Made by a program: the position numbers and the translations under genes. From Anabaenopsis elenkinii CCIBt3563 (GTDB lineage: Bacteria; Cyanobacteriota; Cyanobacteriia; Cyanobacteriales; Nostocaceae), in assembly GCF_015245355.1 (NCBI RefSeq), contig NZ_CP063311.1, positions 1,000 through 64,999 of the forward strand: 64,000 nt of DNA, written 5' to 3'. The notes under the pieces were generated by a model. It saw nothing but the letters and a program-made list of their open reading frames with translations, made no database searches and had not been told where the DNA came from. Shown in pieces: positions 17,166 through 27,075 of this stretch (position 1 is its first letter; every line of letters begins with the position of its first letter).

Positions 17166-18263
17166 ATGGCGATAATCTCCTCGAAAAAACAGCCTCAAGA
17201 ACCCAACGGGAAACCAAATCAGTCTCCAGGGGTTCGCAGTGGATCTGACCAGAACATTTTGCAACCGTCGGTAACAACTGAGGAACAAGGTCACCCAGAA
17301 GAGAGTATCAGACCACAGCGATTTGCTGACTACATTGGACAGAAAGACTTAAAGGATGTGCTAGATATTGCCATCAAAGCAGCTAAATCAAGGGGTGAGG
17401 TGCTGGATCACTTACTGCTATATGGGCCTCCGGGATTGGGAAAAACAACAATGGCTGTAATTTTAGCATCGGAAATGGGGGTAAACTACAAAATTACCAG
17501 CGCCCCCGCCCTAGAACGTCCCAGAGACATCGTGGGGTTACTGGTGAACCTCAAACCCGGGGATGTCCTATTTATTGATGAGATTCACCGTCTTTCCCGA
17601 ATGACAGAAGAAATTCTTTATCCAGCCATGGAAGATTATCGCGTAGATATCACCGTTGGTAAAGGTTCTGGCGCTCGCATTAGAAGTATACCACTCAACA
17701 AATTTACTCTAGTGGGAGCCACAACCCGTGTAGGCGCTCTCACCTCACCCCTACGCGATCGCTTTGGGTTAGTGCAGAAACTGCGATTTTACCAAGTGGA
17801 AGAACTCAGCCAAATTATTTCCCGCAGCGCCGAGTTACTCAAAACCCCCATAGCTGCAGATGGTGCAACAGAAATTGCTCGTCGTTCCCGAGGTACCCCC
17901 AGGATCGCTAATAGATTACTTAAACGAGTCCGTGATTACGCCCAAGTCAGAATATCAGGTAAGATTACAGAAACTGTCGCCGCCGAAGCACTGGAACTAT
18001 TTCAAGTAGACCCCTGCGGTTTAGATTGGACAGACCGCCGGATGTTGAGTGTGATCATTGAACAATTTAACGGGGGACCGGTAGGATTAGAAACAATTGC
18101 TGCCGCTACCGGTGAAGATACCCAAACCATTGAAGAAGTTTATGAGCCTTACCTGATGCAAATTGGCTATTTAAGCCGCACTCCCAGGGGACGCACCGCC
18201 ACCACCGCCGCCTACAAGCATTTGGGACTCAAGCCCCCTAATGAACAGTTATCTATGCTGTAA
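17166..18263 (+). CDS. ruvB: Holliday junction branch migration helicase RuvB
   Basis: 365 aa AAA+ motor of the RuvAB branch migration complex. A low-complexity N-terminal leader of about 45 residues precedes the conserved core. Walker [10 protein letters not shown] (87-95), Walker B FIDEIHRL, sensor I GATTR, arginine finger region LRDRFG, and the winged-helix DNA-binding C-terminus with PRGRTAT. The leader is typical for cyanobacterial RuvB. It is followed 48 bases later by a TPR gene on the same strand. Confidence 0.97.
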   Translation: MAIISSKKQPQEPNGKPNQSPGVRSGSDQNILQPSVTTEEQGHPEESIRPQRFADYIGQKDLKDVLDIAIKAAKSRGEVLDHLLLYGPPGLGKTTMAVILASEMGVNYKITSAPALERPRDIVGLLVNLKPGDVLFIDEIHRLSRMTEEILYPAMEDYRVDITVGKGSGARIRSIPLNKFTLVGATTRVGALTSPLRDRFGLVQKLRFYQVEELSQIISRSAELLKTPIAADGATEIARRSRGTPRIANRLLKRVRDYAQVRISGKITETVAAEALELFQVDPCGLDWTDRRMLSVIIEQFNGGPVGLETIAAATGEDTQTIEEVYEPYLMQIGYLSRTPRGRTATTAAYKHLGLKPPNEQLSML

Positions 18264-18311
18264 TTGGGGGAAAATGGGGAAACTGAGAATTGGACATTAA
18301 GGTAAATCTGG

Positions 18312-19118
18312 ATGGTAAAATTAATTAGTACTTTGTTGAGTTTATTACTAGTATTCACCTGGAGTACACCAGCCATGGCACTAACCCCAGGAGCTACTAT
18401 TACTCAAGAACAGCTAGAACAAGGCAATCAACTAGCTAATAAAGCTTTAGCAGCTACAAATAAAGGTGATTTTGCCACTGCGGAAATTTACTGGACACAA
18501 ATTATTGAGCAGTTTCCCACTAATGCAGGTGCATGGAGTAACCGGGGAAACTCCCGGGTCAGTCAAAATAAATTAGCAGCAGCACTCACAGATTACAACA
18601 AAGCCATAGAATTAGCCCCCGATGCAACTGACCCCTATTTAAACCGTGGTGCAGCTTTGGAAGGGTTGGGGAAATGGCAAGAGGCGATCGCCGATTATAA
18701 TCATATATTAGAACTTGACCCTAATGATGCCATGGCATACAATAACCGCGGTAATGCCAAATCCGGTTTAGGACAATGGCAAGAGGCGATCGCCGACTAT
18801 CAAAAATCCGTAGAAATAGCCCCTAACTTTGCCTTTGCCAGGGCTAACTACGCCCTGGCCCTGTATGAAACCGGTCAAACCGACGCCGCCATCCACGAAA
18901 TGAAAAACATAGTCCGCAAATATCCTAAATTTGCTGATATGCGCGCCGCCCTCACCGCCGCTTACTGGGTAAATGGTAACAAAGGGGAAGCCGAAAGTAA
19001 CTGGGTAGCAGCCTATGGCCTGGATAATCGTTACAAAGATATGAACTGGGTCAAAAATATCCGCCGTTGGCCGCCCAAGATGGTAGCGGCTTTAGATAAA
19101 TTTTTGCATCTTGAGTAA
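18312..19118 (+). CDS. Exported tetratricopeptide-repeat protein
   Basis: 268 aa. A signal peptide of about 24 residues ends at PAMA-LTPG, so the protein works in the periplasm or thylakoid lumen. About four TPR units follow, the clearest being WSNRGNSRVSQNKLAAALTD, YLNRGAALEGLGKWQEAIAD and YNNRGNAKSGLGQWQEAIAD, each ending in an ELDP-type turn. A protein-interaction scaffold of unknown partner; relatives include lumenal TPR proteins tied to photosystem assembly, but that is not shown here. Probably cotranscribed with ruvB. Confidence 0.88.
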   Translation: MVKLISTLLSLLLVFTWSTPAMALTPGATITQEQLEQGNQLANKALAATNKGDFATAEIYWTQIIEQFPTNAGAWSNRGNSRVSQNKLAAALTDYNKAIELAPDATDPYLNRGAALEGLGKWQEAIADYNHILELDPNDAMAYNNRGNAKSGLGQWQEAIADYQKSVEIAPNFAFARANYALALYETGQTDAAIHEMKNIVRKYPKFADMRAALTAAYWVNGNKGEAESNWVAAYGLDNRYKDMNWVKNIRRWPPKMVAALDKFLHLE

Positions 19119-19124
19119 TCAAAT

Positions 19125-19157
19125 AGATCCCCGACTTCCTTAACAAGTCCGGGATCT
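19125..19157. terminator. Shared hairpin between TPR and HAD genes
   Basis: AGATCCC / GGGATCT (7 bp) extended inward by GACTT / AAGTC, centred between converging stops at 19118 and 19169. Confidence 0.6.
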
Positions 19158-19168
19158 GATGGAAAAGT

Positions 19169-19972
19169 TTAAATTTTCCCCAGCTCTTGTAGTAATTCTC
19201 CTATTTTGACCGGATTGAGCTGCTCAACGTTACTTAAAACTACCGCTGCACCTGCTGTTAGTAAAGTTTGACTATAAGCATGACTATGGGCGGCTGTGTC
19301 TTGGACGTGGGGCGGTAAAATTCCTACACCAATCCAATTACGATCAGGATTTATTTCCCTAGCTTTGTTGACGGTATACATATCAGCTACAGTATCTCCC
19401 ACATAGATAATTGTTAGATTATTAACTTGATTTTCTAACAGTTCCACTGTGGTAAACAGTCCTGTAGGGTCTGGTTTACCCGGTGCATCTTCCATGGCAA
19501 TTAAGACTGGTGACTGTAAACCCAGACGTTTTTGTAAAACATAGGTAGCAGAACCACGGGTAGCACCACTAAAAAATCCCCAAGCAATTCCAGCGGTGGT
19601 GAGGTTTTCTAAATAACTCGGTTGTAATAATAAGGGTTCGTTACATATATACCCTGTCCAGTTCTCTGGGTCTGGTCCGCGATAACGAGATTGGAAAAAG
19701 GCAACTATGGCATTGTAATCTAGTTGTAACTGCTGGCGAGTTTTCCCTTGGGATTCAAAGTAGCGGTAAATAAATTCTTGGGAAGCTTCCCAATCATTAT
19801 TCCATAGTCCTTCAGATTTAAGCTGATCAATGTCTCCGGGTGTAGGACGATAGGCGCTGTTGGTGAAATGCTCCACAGTATCCGCTAAAGCCCGACGGTA
19901 GGAGTTACCAACATCGCGCACTACGCCGTCAATATCGAAAACAACAATAGTTTTGAGGGAGGACTTTGCCAT
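19169..19972 (-). CDS. HAD-superfamily hydrolase (TIGR01548-like)
   Basis: 267 aa phosphatase-like protein. Motif I VVFDIDGVVRDV carries the nucleophile and acid Asp pair; motif II is FFSGATRGSA; the lysine of motif III lies in GKPDPTG; motif IV is YVGDTVADM. The size and the DGVVRDVGNSYRRA start match a cyanobacterial HAD subfamily of unknown substrate. Convergent with the TPR gene. Confidence 0.85.
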   Translation of the reverse strand: MAKSSLKTIVVFDIDGVVRDVGNSYRRALADTVEHFTNSAYRPTPGDIDQLKSEGLWNNDWEASQEFIYRYFESQGKTRQQLQLDYNAIVAFFQSRYRGPDPENWTGYICNEPLLLQPSYLENLTTAGIAWGFFSGATRGSATYVLQKRLGLQSPVLIAMEDAPGKPDPTGLFTTVELLENQVNNLTIIYVGDTVADMYTVNKAREINPDRNWIGVGILPPHVQDTAAHSHAYSQTLLTAGAAVVLSNVEQLNPVKIGELLQELGKI

Positions 19973-20110
19973 TATTATAGGAGATTTTCTCTTTTATGAG
20001 GTTATGGTAGAGCAATTTGTGACCACTATTTAGTCAATAGGTGAGGTATTGGGTTAGAATAAGCGATCGCATAGCACATATTTAATAGTCCCTATTTCCC
20101 GGAGGTGTGA

Positions 20111-20410
20111 TTGACCCAATTTATTCTCAAAATTCTGTGGTTAGATGAAAACGTTGCCCTAGCAGTGGATCAAGTTGTAGGTAAAGGTACCAGTCCTTTA
20201 ACTAAGTACTTTTTCTGGCCTCGCAATGATGCCTGGGAAGAGTTAAAAAAGGAATTAGAAGCTAAACACTGGATTAGTGATTTAGATCGCGTCGAATTGC
20301 TCAATAAAGCTACAGAAGTGATTAACTACTGGCAAGAGGAAGGCAGAAGACGACCGATGGCAGAAGCTCAATTGAAATTTCCCGAAGTTGCTTTTACAGG
20401 TAGCGCCTAA
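20111..20410 (+). CDS. Probable 30S ribosomal protein PSRP-3 (Ycf65)
   Basis: 99 aa, the cyanobacterial/plastid-specific 30S protein family. Recognised by [35 protein letters not shown] and [18 protein letters not shown] start is forced: an in-frame TGA sits immediately before it and a GGAGGTG ribosome site ends four bases upstream. It binds the small ribosomal subunit. Probably monocistronic, with a hairpin terminator about 135 bases past the stop. Confidence 0.9.
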   Translation: MTQFILKILWLDENVALAVDQVVGKGTSPLTKYFFWPRNDAWEELKKELEAKHWISDLDRVELLNKATEVINYWQEEGRRRPMAEAQLKFPEVAFTGSA

Positions 20411-20543
20411 ATAGTACTTATTTCTGAGATCCAGTAAGTTGCAGGCACACAGGTACTATATAAGTCTTACTACTCCTGTGGGGTGACCTTTCCCACCCTC
20501 CCTGATACCTCAGCCCATCAAATTTGCTGGATCTGGAAATCAG

Positions 20544-20565
20544 CAGCGCCCCAGGCGCTGTTTTT
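20544..20565 (+). terminator. Rho-independent terminator downstream of PSRP-3
   Basis: Perfect stem CAGCGCC-cca-GGCGCTG followed by TTTTT. It lies 134 bases past the PSRP-3 stop, so either the transcript has a long 3' tail or a small RNA ends here. The 20411-20732 gap contains no other gene I can support; no 6S or Yfr-type signature was recognised. Confidence 0.8.
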
Positions 20566-20732
20566 ACGATTGGTGATGTCTATGAGGAACCAGTTTCTCA
20601 GCTATAGGGACTTGCTAGCCACAATACAAAGCTTAAACAAAATATTATCTGTAATTTAGCCGCATTGACAAACATAAATACTACAATCAAAACGGACAAA
20701 TTAGCACTGTAACAAAGGAGGATTACAAAGCT

Positions 20733-20873
20733 ATGTCCGATTTAAACCGAGGAATTATGAAATTCAAGGGTGCCGATTCCCCCAGAGTAGTCACCATCTC
20801 TACTGTGCTGCTGTTGGGTTCCATTGCCGCCTTAATTATATGGGCGTTACAATCCGCCTATGCGTTAAACTGA
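20733..20873 (+). CDS. 46-residue single-helix membrane protein
   Basis: Short gene with a strong AAAGGAGG site ending 11 bases before the ATG. The N-terminus MSDLNRGIMKF...GADSPR is polar, followed by one hydrophobic helix (about residues 19-41) and a short AYALN end. The layout resembles small photosystem-associated cyanobacterial subunits, but I cannot assign it to a named Psb/Psa/Ndh protein. Own promoter region, next gene 100 bases downstream. Confidence 0.75.
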   Translation: MSDLNRGIMKFKGADSPRVVTISTVLLLGSIAALIIWALQSAYALN

Positions 20874-20975
20874 GAGATTAGGAACTAAGACAGACGCTGG
20901 CAAGCATGGTTTAGTCCGATCGCTGCCAGCTGTCCATCTTTGAGTAAGATAGATTAAAACGTCTTCGCCACCATA

Positions 20976-23867
20976 ATGATTCAATCTTGGGGTGTCCTCG
21001 TTATTTTAATTGCTTCCCCCCTCTTGGGGTCTTTGCCAATTATTGCTTGGATTACCTATGCCCTAACCGGCAAAAAATTATCACAAATTGGGACTAAAAA
21101 CATCAGTGTTGCAGCGGCTTTTTATCACGGCGGCACATGGGTAGGAATACTGGCTGTGTTGTCAGAAGCCCTGAAAGGAATGTCCGCGGTTTTGCAGTGC
21201 CGTGTATTTTTTCCACCGGGATCGGCTTGGGAATTAGTTGCCCTGATTGGGTTAGTGTTAGGTAGGTATGGGGTAGGTAGAGGGGCTGGCACAACCAATG
21301 TTGTTTGGGGCTTACTGGTACATAATCCCCTGGTAGCAATATTTACCGGTTTATTGGCTATGATCAGTATGATAGTTGTGCGATCTAGGCAATGGGTAAA
21401 ATTTGGGGTTTTATTCCTGTTTCCTTGGTTGGTGTTACTCCTCAATATTGAGGATATAGCCAAAATAATGGCGGCTGTCGTCCTAGCAGGAGTATTAGGG
21501 TGGATTTATATAAGAATCCCTGATGATTTGAATTTACCCTCACCGGAGACTGATGCCAAGTCACAGGCAGTTTTTACTTATTTACGGGGTAAACCCTCGA
21601 TTTTGAGTTTAGATGACGAGCTGGATGCTAGTGTGGTGGGAGATAAAGCCGCGACATTATCTCAAATTAAACGCTGGGGCTACCCAGTACCCAAAGGATG
21701 GGTAATTTCCCCTGTAGATGATCCCCAAGAGTTGATGGCAATTCTTCAACCCTCTAATCTGTCTCCTATGGTGGTGCGTTCGTCTGCTATCGGGGAAGAC
21801 TCTCAACAGGCTTCCGCAGCTGGTCAGTATATAACAATTCTCAATGTGACTACCACTGAGCAATTAATAGATGCGATCGCCCAAGTTCAAGCTTCTTACA
21901 ATCATCCCCGTGCTGTACAATATCGTCGCGATCGCAGTTTACCAGATATGGCTATGGCTGTGCTGGTACAACAACAAATTCCCAGTGTCTATTCTGGTGT
22001 AGCTTTCAGTCGTGACCCCATTAGCCAACAGGGGGATGCAATTGTGATTGAGGCTTTACCTGGTAGTCCCACTCAAGTGGTTTCCGGTAAGGTCACCCCA
22101 GAGCAATATCGCGCCTTTGTGGTGGAAACAGATAATGTCACCTCTGTACAAGTGGTGGGGGAAATGTCCGGGCGAGAAGTGGAAGTACCACAAGCCTTAA
22201 TCAAACAAGTAGCATATTTAGTGCGGCAACTAGAAAACCAGTATAATGGGTTACCGCAAGATATGGAGTGGACTTATGACGGTGAAAATATCTGGGTTTT
22301 GCAATCCCGACCTATTACTACTCTATTGCCGATCTGGACGAGGAAAATAGCTGCAGAGGTGATTCCCGGAGTGATTCATCCCTTAACTTGGTCGATTAAT
22401 CGCCCCTTAACTTGTGGGGTTTGGGGAGATATTTTTACTGTGGTTTTGGGCGATCGCTCCTGGGGATTGGATTTTACGGCCACTGCTACCCTCCACTATT
22501 CCCGGGCCTATTTTAATGCTTCCCTGCTAGGAGAGATTTTTTTACGGATGGGGTTACCACCAGAAAGTCTGGAATTTCTGACCAGGGGGGCGAAGATGAG
22601 TAAACCGCCCTTAAAGTCCACTTGGGAGAATTTACCGGGGTTAATGCGGTTACTCAAGCAAGAAATGAGCTTAGAAAAAGACTTTAAGCGGGATTATAGT
22701 CAAAAGTTTCTGCCTGGTTTGTCAGAATTAGCCCATGAACCCATAGAAAAACTCACAGCAGCCCAGCTATTAGAGAGAATAGATTCTATTCTGGAATTAC
22801 TGCGCAGTGCAACTTACTACAGTATTTTAGTCCCCTTGAGCGTAGCTTTCAGGCAGGCAATTTTTAGGGTTAAAGATGAGGACATAGACCAAAGTATAGC
22901 TCCAGAAGTCGCCGCCTTGCGATCGCTGACTGCTTTAGCAGCACAGGCGCAACAGATATTACCTGAGTGTAAACCGGATCAAGTATTTGCAGAATTGGCA
23001 AAAACAGCACAAGGAGAGCAAATTATCGATGATTTCCACCAATTCCTTGAAGATTACGGTTATTTGAGTGATGTGGGTACAAATATTGCTGTTCCCACCT
23101 GGAAAGAAAACCCCCAACCCATCAAGGACTTGTTTGTACAGTTATTGCAAAACAGAGCACAAACCGACAAACCTGTGAAGTTGAGAAAGCGCAAACCCAG
23201 GTTACTACAGCGACGGGTAGATATTAAAGGACGAGTGACTGAAATTTATTCTCGCCTATTAGCTGAATTACGGTGGAGATTTGTAGCTTTAGAGCAAAGT
23301 TGCTTAAAATGCGGCTTAATCCACCAAAGTGGCGATATCTTTTTTCTGGAGTTGAATGAAGTGCGGCGTTTAGTAGCAGGGGATGATATTGAACTGAGGG
23401 AAGATTTATCTGAGATACTAGAATTGAGGCGATGGCAATTTCAGCAAGATAGTCAGTTAAATCAAATCCCCCTTTTAGTTTACGGTCATCTACCACCCCA
23501 TCCCCTTCCTCCCTCCTCAATCTACTCAGATCAAGTATTACATGGTATTCCCGCTAGCCACGGACAGGCAGAGGGGCGCATCAAGGTAGTACGAGACTTA
23601 CAACAATTACCAGAAATCGATCGCCACACAATTCTAGTAGTACCTTATACAGACTCAGGGTGGGCACCTCTGTTAGTTAGAGCCGGTGGGTTAATTTCTG
23701 AAGCTGGGGGAAGACTTTCTCACGGTGCGATCGTAGCTCGTGAGTATGGTATTCCTGCCATTATGGATGTTCATAATGCTACATGGAGATTAAAAGATGG
23801 GCAACGGGTACGCATAGATGGGTCAAGAGGAATTATAGAATTGTCTAACAAGTTGAGATCAGAATGA
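20976..23867 (+). CDS. PlsY-like membrane domain fused to PEP-synthase-like domains
   Basis: 963 aa. Residues about 1-190 are membrane-spanning and align with glycerol-3-phosphate acyltransferase PlsY: GSLPIIAWI for GSIPxAY, GTKNISVAAAF for the GSGNIGATN motif, and GRYGVGRGAGTTN at the GHxFPVFxxFxGGKG site, where the His is replaced by Arg. Residues about 210-450 are a PPDK/PEP synthase nucleotide-binding domain (GDKAATLSQI, VVRSSAIGED, AVLVQQQI). The last 90 residues are a PEP-utiliser swivelling domain with phospho-His site GGRLSHGAIVAREYGIPA. The middle 370 residues are helical and unassigned. Reaction unknown. Confidence 0.85.
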   Translation: MIQSWGVLVILIASPLLGSLPIIAWITYALTGKKLSQIGTKNISVAAAFYHGGTWVGILAVLSEALKGMSAVLQCRVFFPPGSAWELVALIGLVLGRYGVGRGAGTTNVVWGLLVHNPLVAIFTGLLAMISMIVVRSRQWVKFGVLFLFPWLVLLLNIEDIAKIMAAVVLAGVLGWIYIRIPDDLNLPSPETDAKSQAVFTYLRGKPSILSLDDELDASVVGDKAATLSQIKRWGYPVPKGWVISPVDDPQELMAILQPSNLSPMVVRSSAIGEDSQQASAAGQYITILNVTTTEQLIDAIAQVQASYNHPRAVQYRRDRSLPDMAMAVLVQQQIPSVYSGVAFSRDPISQQGDAIVIEALPGSPTQVVSGKVTPEQYRAFVVETDNVTSVQVVGEMSGREVEVPQALIKQVAYLVRQLENQYNGLPQDMEWTYDGENIWVLQSRPITTLLPIWTRKIAAEVIPGVIHPLTWSINRPLTCGVWGDIFTVVLGDRSWGLDFTATATLHYSRAYFNASLLGEIFLRMGLPPESLEFLTRGAKMSKPPLKSTWENLPGLMRLLKQEMSLEKDFKRDYSQKFLPGLSELAHEPIEKLTAAQLLERIDSILELLRSATYYSILVPLSVAFRQAIFRVKDEDIDQSIAPEVAALRSLTALAAQAQQILPECKPDQVFAELAKTAQGEQIIDDFHQFLEDYGYLSDVGTNIAVPTWKENPQPIKDLFVQLLQNRAQTDKPVKLRKRKPRLLQRRVDIKGRVTEIYSRLLAELRWRFVALEQSCLKCGLIHQSGDIFFLELNEVRRLVAGDDIELREDLSEILELRRWQFQQDSQLNQIPLLVYGHLPPHPLPPSSIYSDQVLHGIPASHGQAEGRIKVVRDLQQLPEIDRHTILVVPYTDSGWAPLLVRAGGLISEAGGRLSHGAIVAREYGIPAIMDVHNATWRLKDGQRVRIDGSRGIIELSNKLRSE

Positions 23868-23888
23868 ACTACCCGATGGGTAGTTCAT
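23864..23888 (+). other. Perfect hairpin spanning a stop codon
   Basis: ATGAACTACCC-GAT-GGGTAGTTCAT: 11-bp perfect stem with a 3-base loop. The TGA stop of the upstream fusion gene is inside the left arm. No T-run follows. Could act as a terminator or mRNA stabiliser. Confidence 0.6.
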
Positions 23889-24042
23889 GACCTGACTGAG
23901 TTAATGCCAGAACCCCAAAATCTTGGTAAGCTGATGTCTAATATCTACAGCCTAAGATTGAGATAATTTAATCCCAACGCTGTATTTTCAGAGAACCAAC
24001 GCAAAATGGCTCTTAATCAATCCAGTCTACAAGAGGATAGAG

Positions 24043-25053
24043 ATGTCGGTGGGAATACGCTACAATTGGCACAAAGCAGAGATTCAGACGATATACAACC
24101 AGCCATTCCTAGAGCTGATTTATCAAGCTGCTAGCGTGCATCGCCAATATCATGACCCCAGAAAAATACAAGTTTGTAAGCTGATCTCGATTAAAACCGG
24201 CGCTTGTCCCGAAGATTGTAGTTACTGCGCCCAGTCTTCCCGTTATAAAACTGAGGTAAAGCCTCAAGCACTGCTAGAAAAGGAAACAGTTGTTAAAATT
24301 GCTCAACAAGCTAAAGCAAACGGTGTAAGTCGCGTTTGCATGGGTGCAGCTTGGCGGGAGGTGCGGGATAATTCCCAATTTGAGACAGTCCTGGAAATGG
24401 TGAAAGAAGTCACCGCTATGGGTCTAGAGGTGTGCTGTACTCTGGGAATGCTCAACGCCGACCAGGCTAAACGCCTAGAAACGGCTGGACTCTATGCTTA
24501 CAATCATAACTTGGATACTTCTGCGGAATATTACAATACTATTATTACCACCCGAACTTATGGCGATCGCCTGAATACAATTGACAATGTACGACAAACA
24601 AACGTCACTGTCTGTTCTGGGGGTATCCTGGGTTTAGGCGAAAGTGTTGATGATCGTGTGGGGATGTTACAGACACTGGCAAATTTACAACCTCATCCCG
24701 AGTCAGTACCGATTAATATTCTTTCCCAAGTCCCCGGTACACCCCTAGAAAATCAGCCAGATGTCCCCATTTGGGAAGTAGTGCGCATGATTGCTACAGC
24801 CAGAATTATTATGCCAACTTCTGATGTGCGTCTGAGTGCTGGTAGGGCGAGACTTTCCCAAGTGGAACAAGCTTTATGTTTTATGGCTGGGGCTAATTCT
24901 ATCTTTTCCAGTGATGATCATAAAATGCTCACTGTCACTACTCCCTGTCCAGACTACGACGCTGACATACAAATGCTGAATTTGCTCGGTTTAGAAATGC
25001 GTCCCCCCCAGCAAAGACCCCAACAAGTGACAACTCCCGCAGTAGTGGGATAA
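24043..25053 (+). CDS. bioB: Biotin synthase
   Basis: 336 aa radical-SAM enzyme that inserts sulfur into dethiobiotin. The AdoMet cluster motif is C55-x3-C59-x2-C62 ([12 protein letters not shown]); the second cluster region includes [15 protein letters not shown] and LSAGRARL. Preceded by an AGAGGA site. The Gln/Pro-rich C-terminal tail (QQRPQQ) is not conserved. No other bio genes adjacent. Confidence 0.97.
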   Translation: MSVGIRYNWHKAEIQTIYNQPFLELIYQAASVHRQYHDPRKIQVCKLISIKTGACPEDCSYCAQSSRYKTEVKPQALLEKETVVKIAQQAKANGVSRVCMGAAWREVRDNSQFETVLEMVKEVTAMGLEVCCTLGMLNADQAKRLETAGLYAYNHNLDTSAEYYNTIITTRTYGDRLNTIDNVRQTNVTVCSGGILGLGESVDDRVGMLQTLANLQPHPESVPINILSQVPGTPLENQPDVPIWEVVRMIATARIIMPTSDVRLSAGRARLSQVEQALCFMAGANSIFSSDDHKMLTVTTPCPDYDADIQMLNLLGLEMRPPQQRPQQVTTPAVVG

Positions 25054-25058
25054 AAAAA

Positions 25059-25091
25059 TAGGGTAATTCTGGAGAACCCAGAAGCACCCTA
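25059..25091. terminator. Bidirectional terminator between bioB and ftsH
   Basis: Nested stem TAGGGT / ACCCTA and TCTGG / CCAGA, preceded by A7 and followed by TTTT, between converging stops at 25053 and 25120. Confidence 0.75.
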
Positions 25092-25119
25092 GTTTTAGTT
25101 AAACTGCAACCAAAGTTAG

Positions 25120-26958
25120 TTAAGCAAAAGCAGCAGTTTTGACATCGTTGTTTGTCAAAATCTCTTGCAATTCTTCAGCATCTACTGTTTCTTTCTCCAC
25201 CAGCATTTTGGCGATTTCATCCAGAATGTGGCGATTGTTAACTAATACTTCTTTAGCACGTATATAAGCTGCGTCAACCAGTTTACGCACTTCTTCGTCA
25301 ATAGCAGCGGCGGTTTCCTCGGAGAAATCACGCTCGGACATGATATCTCTTCCTAAGAACATATTACCTTGTTGACGACCTAAAGCTACTGGTCCGAGGC
25401 GATCGCTCATACCAAAGCGGGTAATCATTTGACGCGCCACCCGGGCTACTTGTTGTAAGTCGTTAGAAGCACCTGTGGTCACTTCTTCATCACCAAAGAT
25501 TAATTCTTCAGCTAAACGACCGCCTAAAGCTACCGCCATTTGATTTTCCAGATAAGAGCGGCTGTACAACCCTGTATCCATGCGGTCTTCACTGGGAGTA
25601 AACCAAGTTAAACCACCAGCACGACCGCGGGGAATAATGCTGATTTTTTGTACTGGGTCATAGTCGGGCATTAAAGCACCAACTAAAGCATGACCAGCTT
25701 CGTGATATGCTACTAGGGTTTTGCGCTTTTCGCTCATTACCCGGTCTTTTTTCTCTGGCCCAGCTAAGACGCGATCAATGGCATCATTGATTTCATCCAT
25801 GGAAATTTCCGTTAAATTGCGCCGTGCTGCCAGAATTGCGGCTTCGTTGAGCAAGTTGGATAAATCTGCACCGGTAAACCCGGGAGTCCGACGGGCGATT
25901 TTATCCAGGTCTACATCCTTGGCTAAGGTCTTACCGCGGGCGTGGACTTTGAGAATTTCGCTACGTCCTGCATAGTCGGGACGGTCTACAACTACCTGAC
26001 GGTCAAAACGACCAGGACGCAAGAGGGCTGCATCTAAGACATCAGGACGGTTAGTAGCGGCAATAATGATAATGCCGGTATTACCTTCAAAACCATCCAT
26101 TTCCGTGAGTAACTGGTTGAGGGTTTGTTCCCGTTCATCGTTACCACCGCCTAAACCTGCACCCCGTTGACGACCTACGGCGTCAATTTCATCGATAAAT
26201 ACAATACAGGGGGCGTTGGTCTTAGCTTGCTCAAACAAATCGCGGACGCGGGAAGCACCCACACCTACGAACATTTCTACAAACTCAGAACCGGAGATAG
26301 AAAAGAAGGGTACACCCGCTTCCCCAGCCACAGCACGAGCTAGGAGAGTTTTACCTGTACCAGGAGGACCAACTAACAATACACCCTTAGGAATTTTTGC
26401 TCCTACTGCGGTAAAGCGGTCGGCGTTTTTGAGAAAGTCTACTACTTCGTTTAATTCCAGCTTGGCTTGGTCAATACCAGCCACATCGCCAAAGGTAACT
26501 TGAGTTTGGGGTTCCATTTGCACTCTGGCTTTGGACTTACCAAAGTTCATGGCTTGGTTACCAGGACCACTTTGAGCGCGACGTAGTAAGAAGAATACGC
26601 CCACCAGAAGTAATACAGGGAAGAATAAACTGCTCAGTGCCTTAAACCAAAATCCCTCATCAGTTTGGGGTAGAACAGAAATATCAACGCCCTTTGCAGT
26701 CAAATTATTGATTAAGTCGGGGTCGTTGACTAAATTCACGATCTTTTTGTCACCGTCTCTGGAGGTAACAAGTGCTGTAGAGCGGTCTGCACTCAGACTG
26801 ACTCTATCTACTCTGCCTTTGTCAACTTCTTGAATAAACTGACTATATCGCCATGTTTCTCTGGTTTGAGGTTGTTTGTCAAAGAATGCTGTTCCTAAAG
26901 CGATGACAACTATAAAAAGCAGTGCATACAGCCCCGCATTTCTCCATCTTTTATTCAC
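25120..26958 (-). CDS. ftsH: ATP-dependent zinc metalloprotease FtsH
   Basis: 612 aa membrane AAA+ protease of the thylakoid or plasma membrane. Two N-terminal helices (about 8-25 and 110-126) flank a lumenal/periplasmic domain. Walker A GPPGTGKT (197-204), Walker [14 protein letters not shown] with ATNRPDVLD and RPGRFDR, then zinc site HEAGH near residue 420 and the third ligand region. Cyanobacteria hold several paralogues forming hetero-hexamers used in D1 turnover; which paralogue this is cannot be settled here. Confidence 0.95.
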   Translation of the reverse strand: MNKRWRNAGLYALLFIVVIALGTAFFDKQPQTRETWRYSQFIQEVDKGRVDRVSLSADRSTALVTSRDGDKKIVNLVNDPDLINNLTAKGVDISVLPQTDEGFWFKALSSLFFPVLLLVGVFFLLRRAQSGPGNQAMNFGKSKARVQMEPQTQVTFGDVAGIDQAKLELNEVVDFLKNADRFTAVGAKIPKGVLLVGPPGTGKTLLARAVAGEAGVPFFSISGSEFVEMFVGVGASRVRDLFEQAKTNAPCIVFIDEIDAVGRQRGAGLGGGNDEREQTLNQLLTEMDGFEGNTGIIIIAATNRPDVLDAALLRPGRFDRQVVVDRPDYAGRSEILKVHARGKTLAKDVDLDKIARRTPGFTGADLSNLLNEAAILAARRNLTEISMDEINDAIDRVLAGPEKKDRVMSEKRKTLVAYHEAGHALVGALMPDYDPVQKISIIPRGRAGGLTWFTPSEDRMDTGLYSRSYLENQMAVALGGRLAEELIFGDEEVTTGASNDLQQVARVARQMITRFGMSDRLGPVALGRQQGNMFLGRDIMSERDFSEETAAAIDEEVRKLVDAAYIRAKEVLVNNRHILDEIAKMLVEKETVDAEELQEILTNNDVKTAAFA

Positions 26959-27075
26959 TGAGGTCTATCCTCCTGTATTTTGTGTGAGTTAGCGTAGCTT
27001 CTCTAATATGAGAGGGCATTATTAAGAATTATGTTAACTTATCTTAAGGTATAACATAACATGACGACCTTCATG

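Noticed and set aside
20411-20543. 6S or Yfr-type small RNA
   Set aside because: A terminator is present but no recognisable 6S bubble or Yfr motif was seen.
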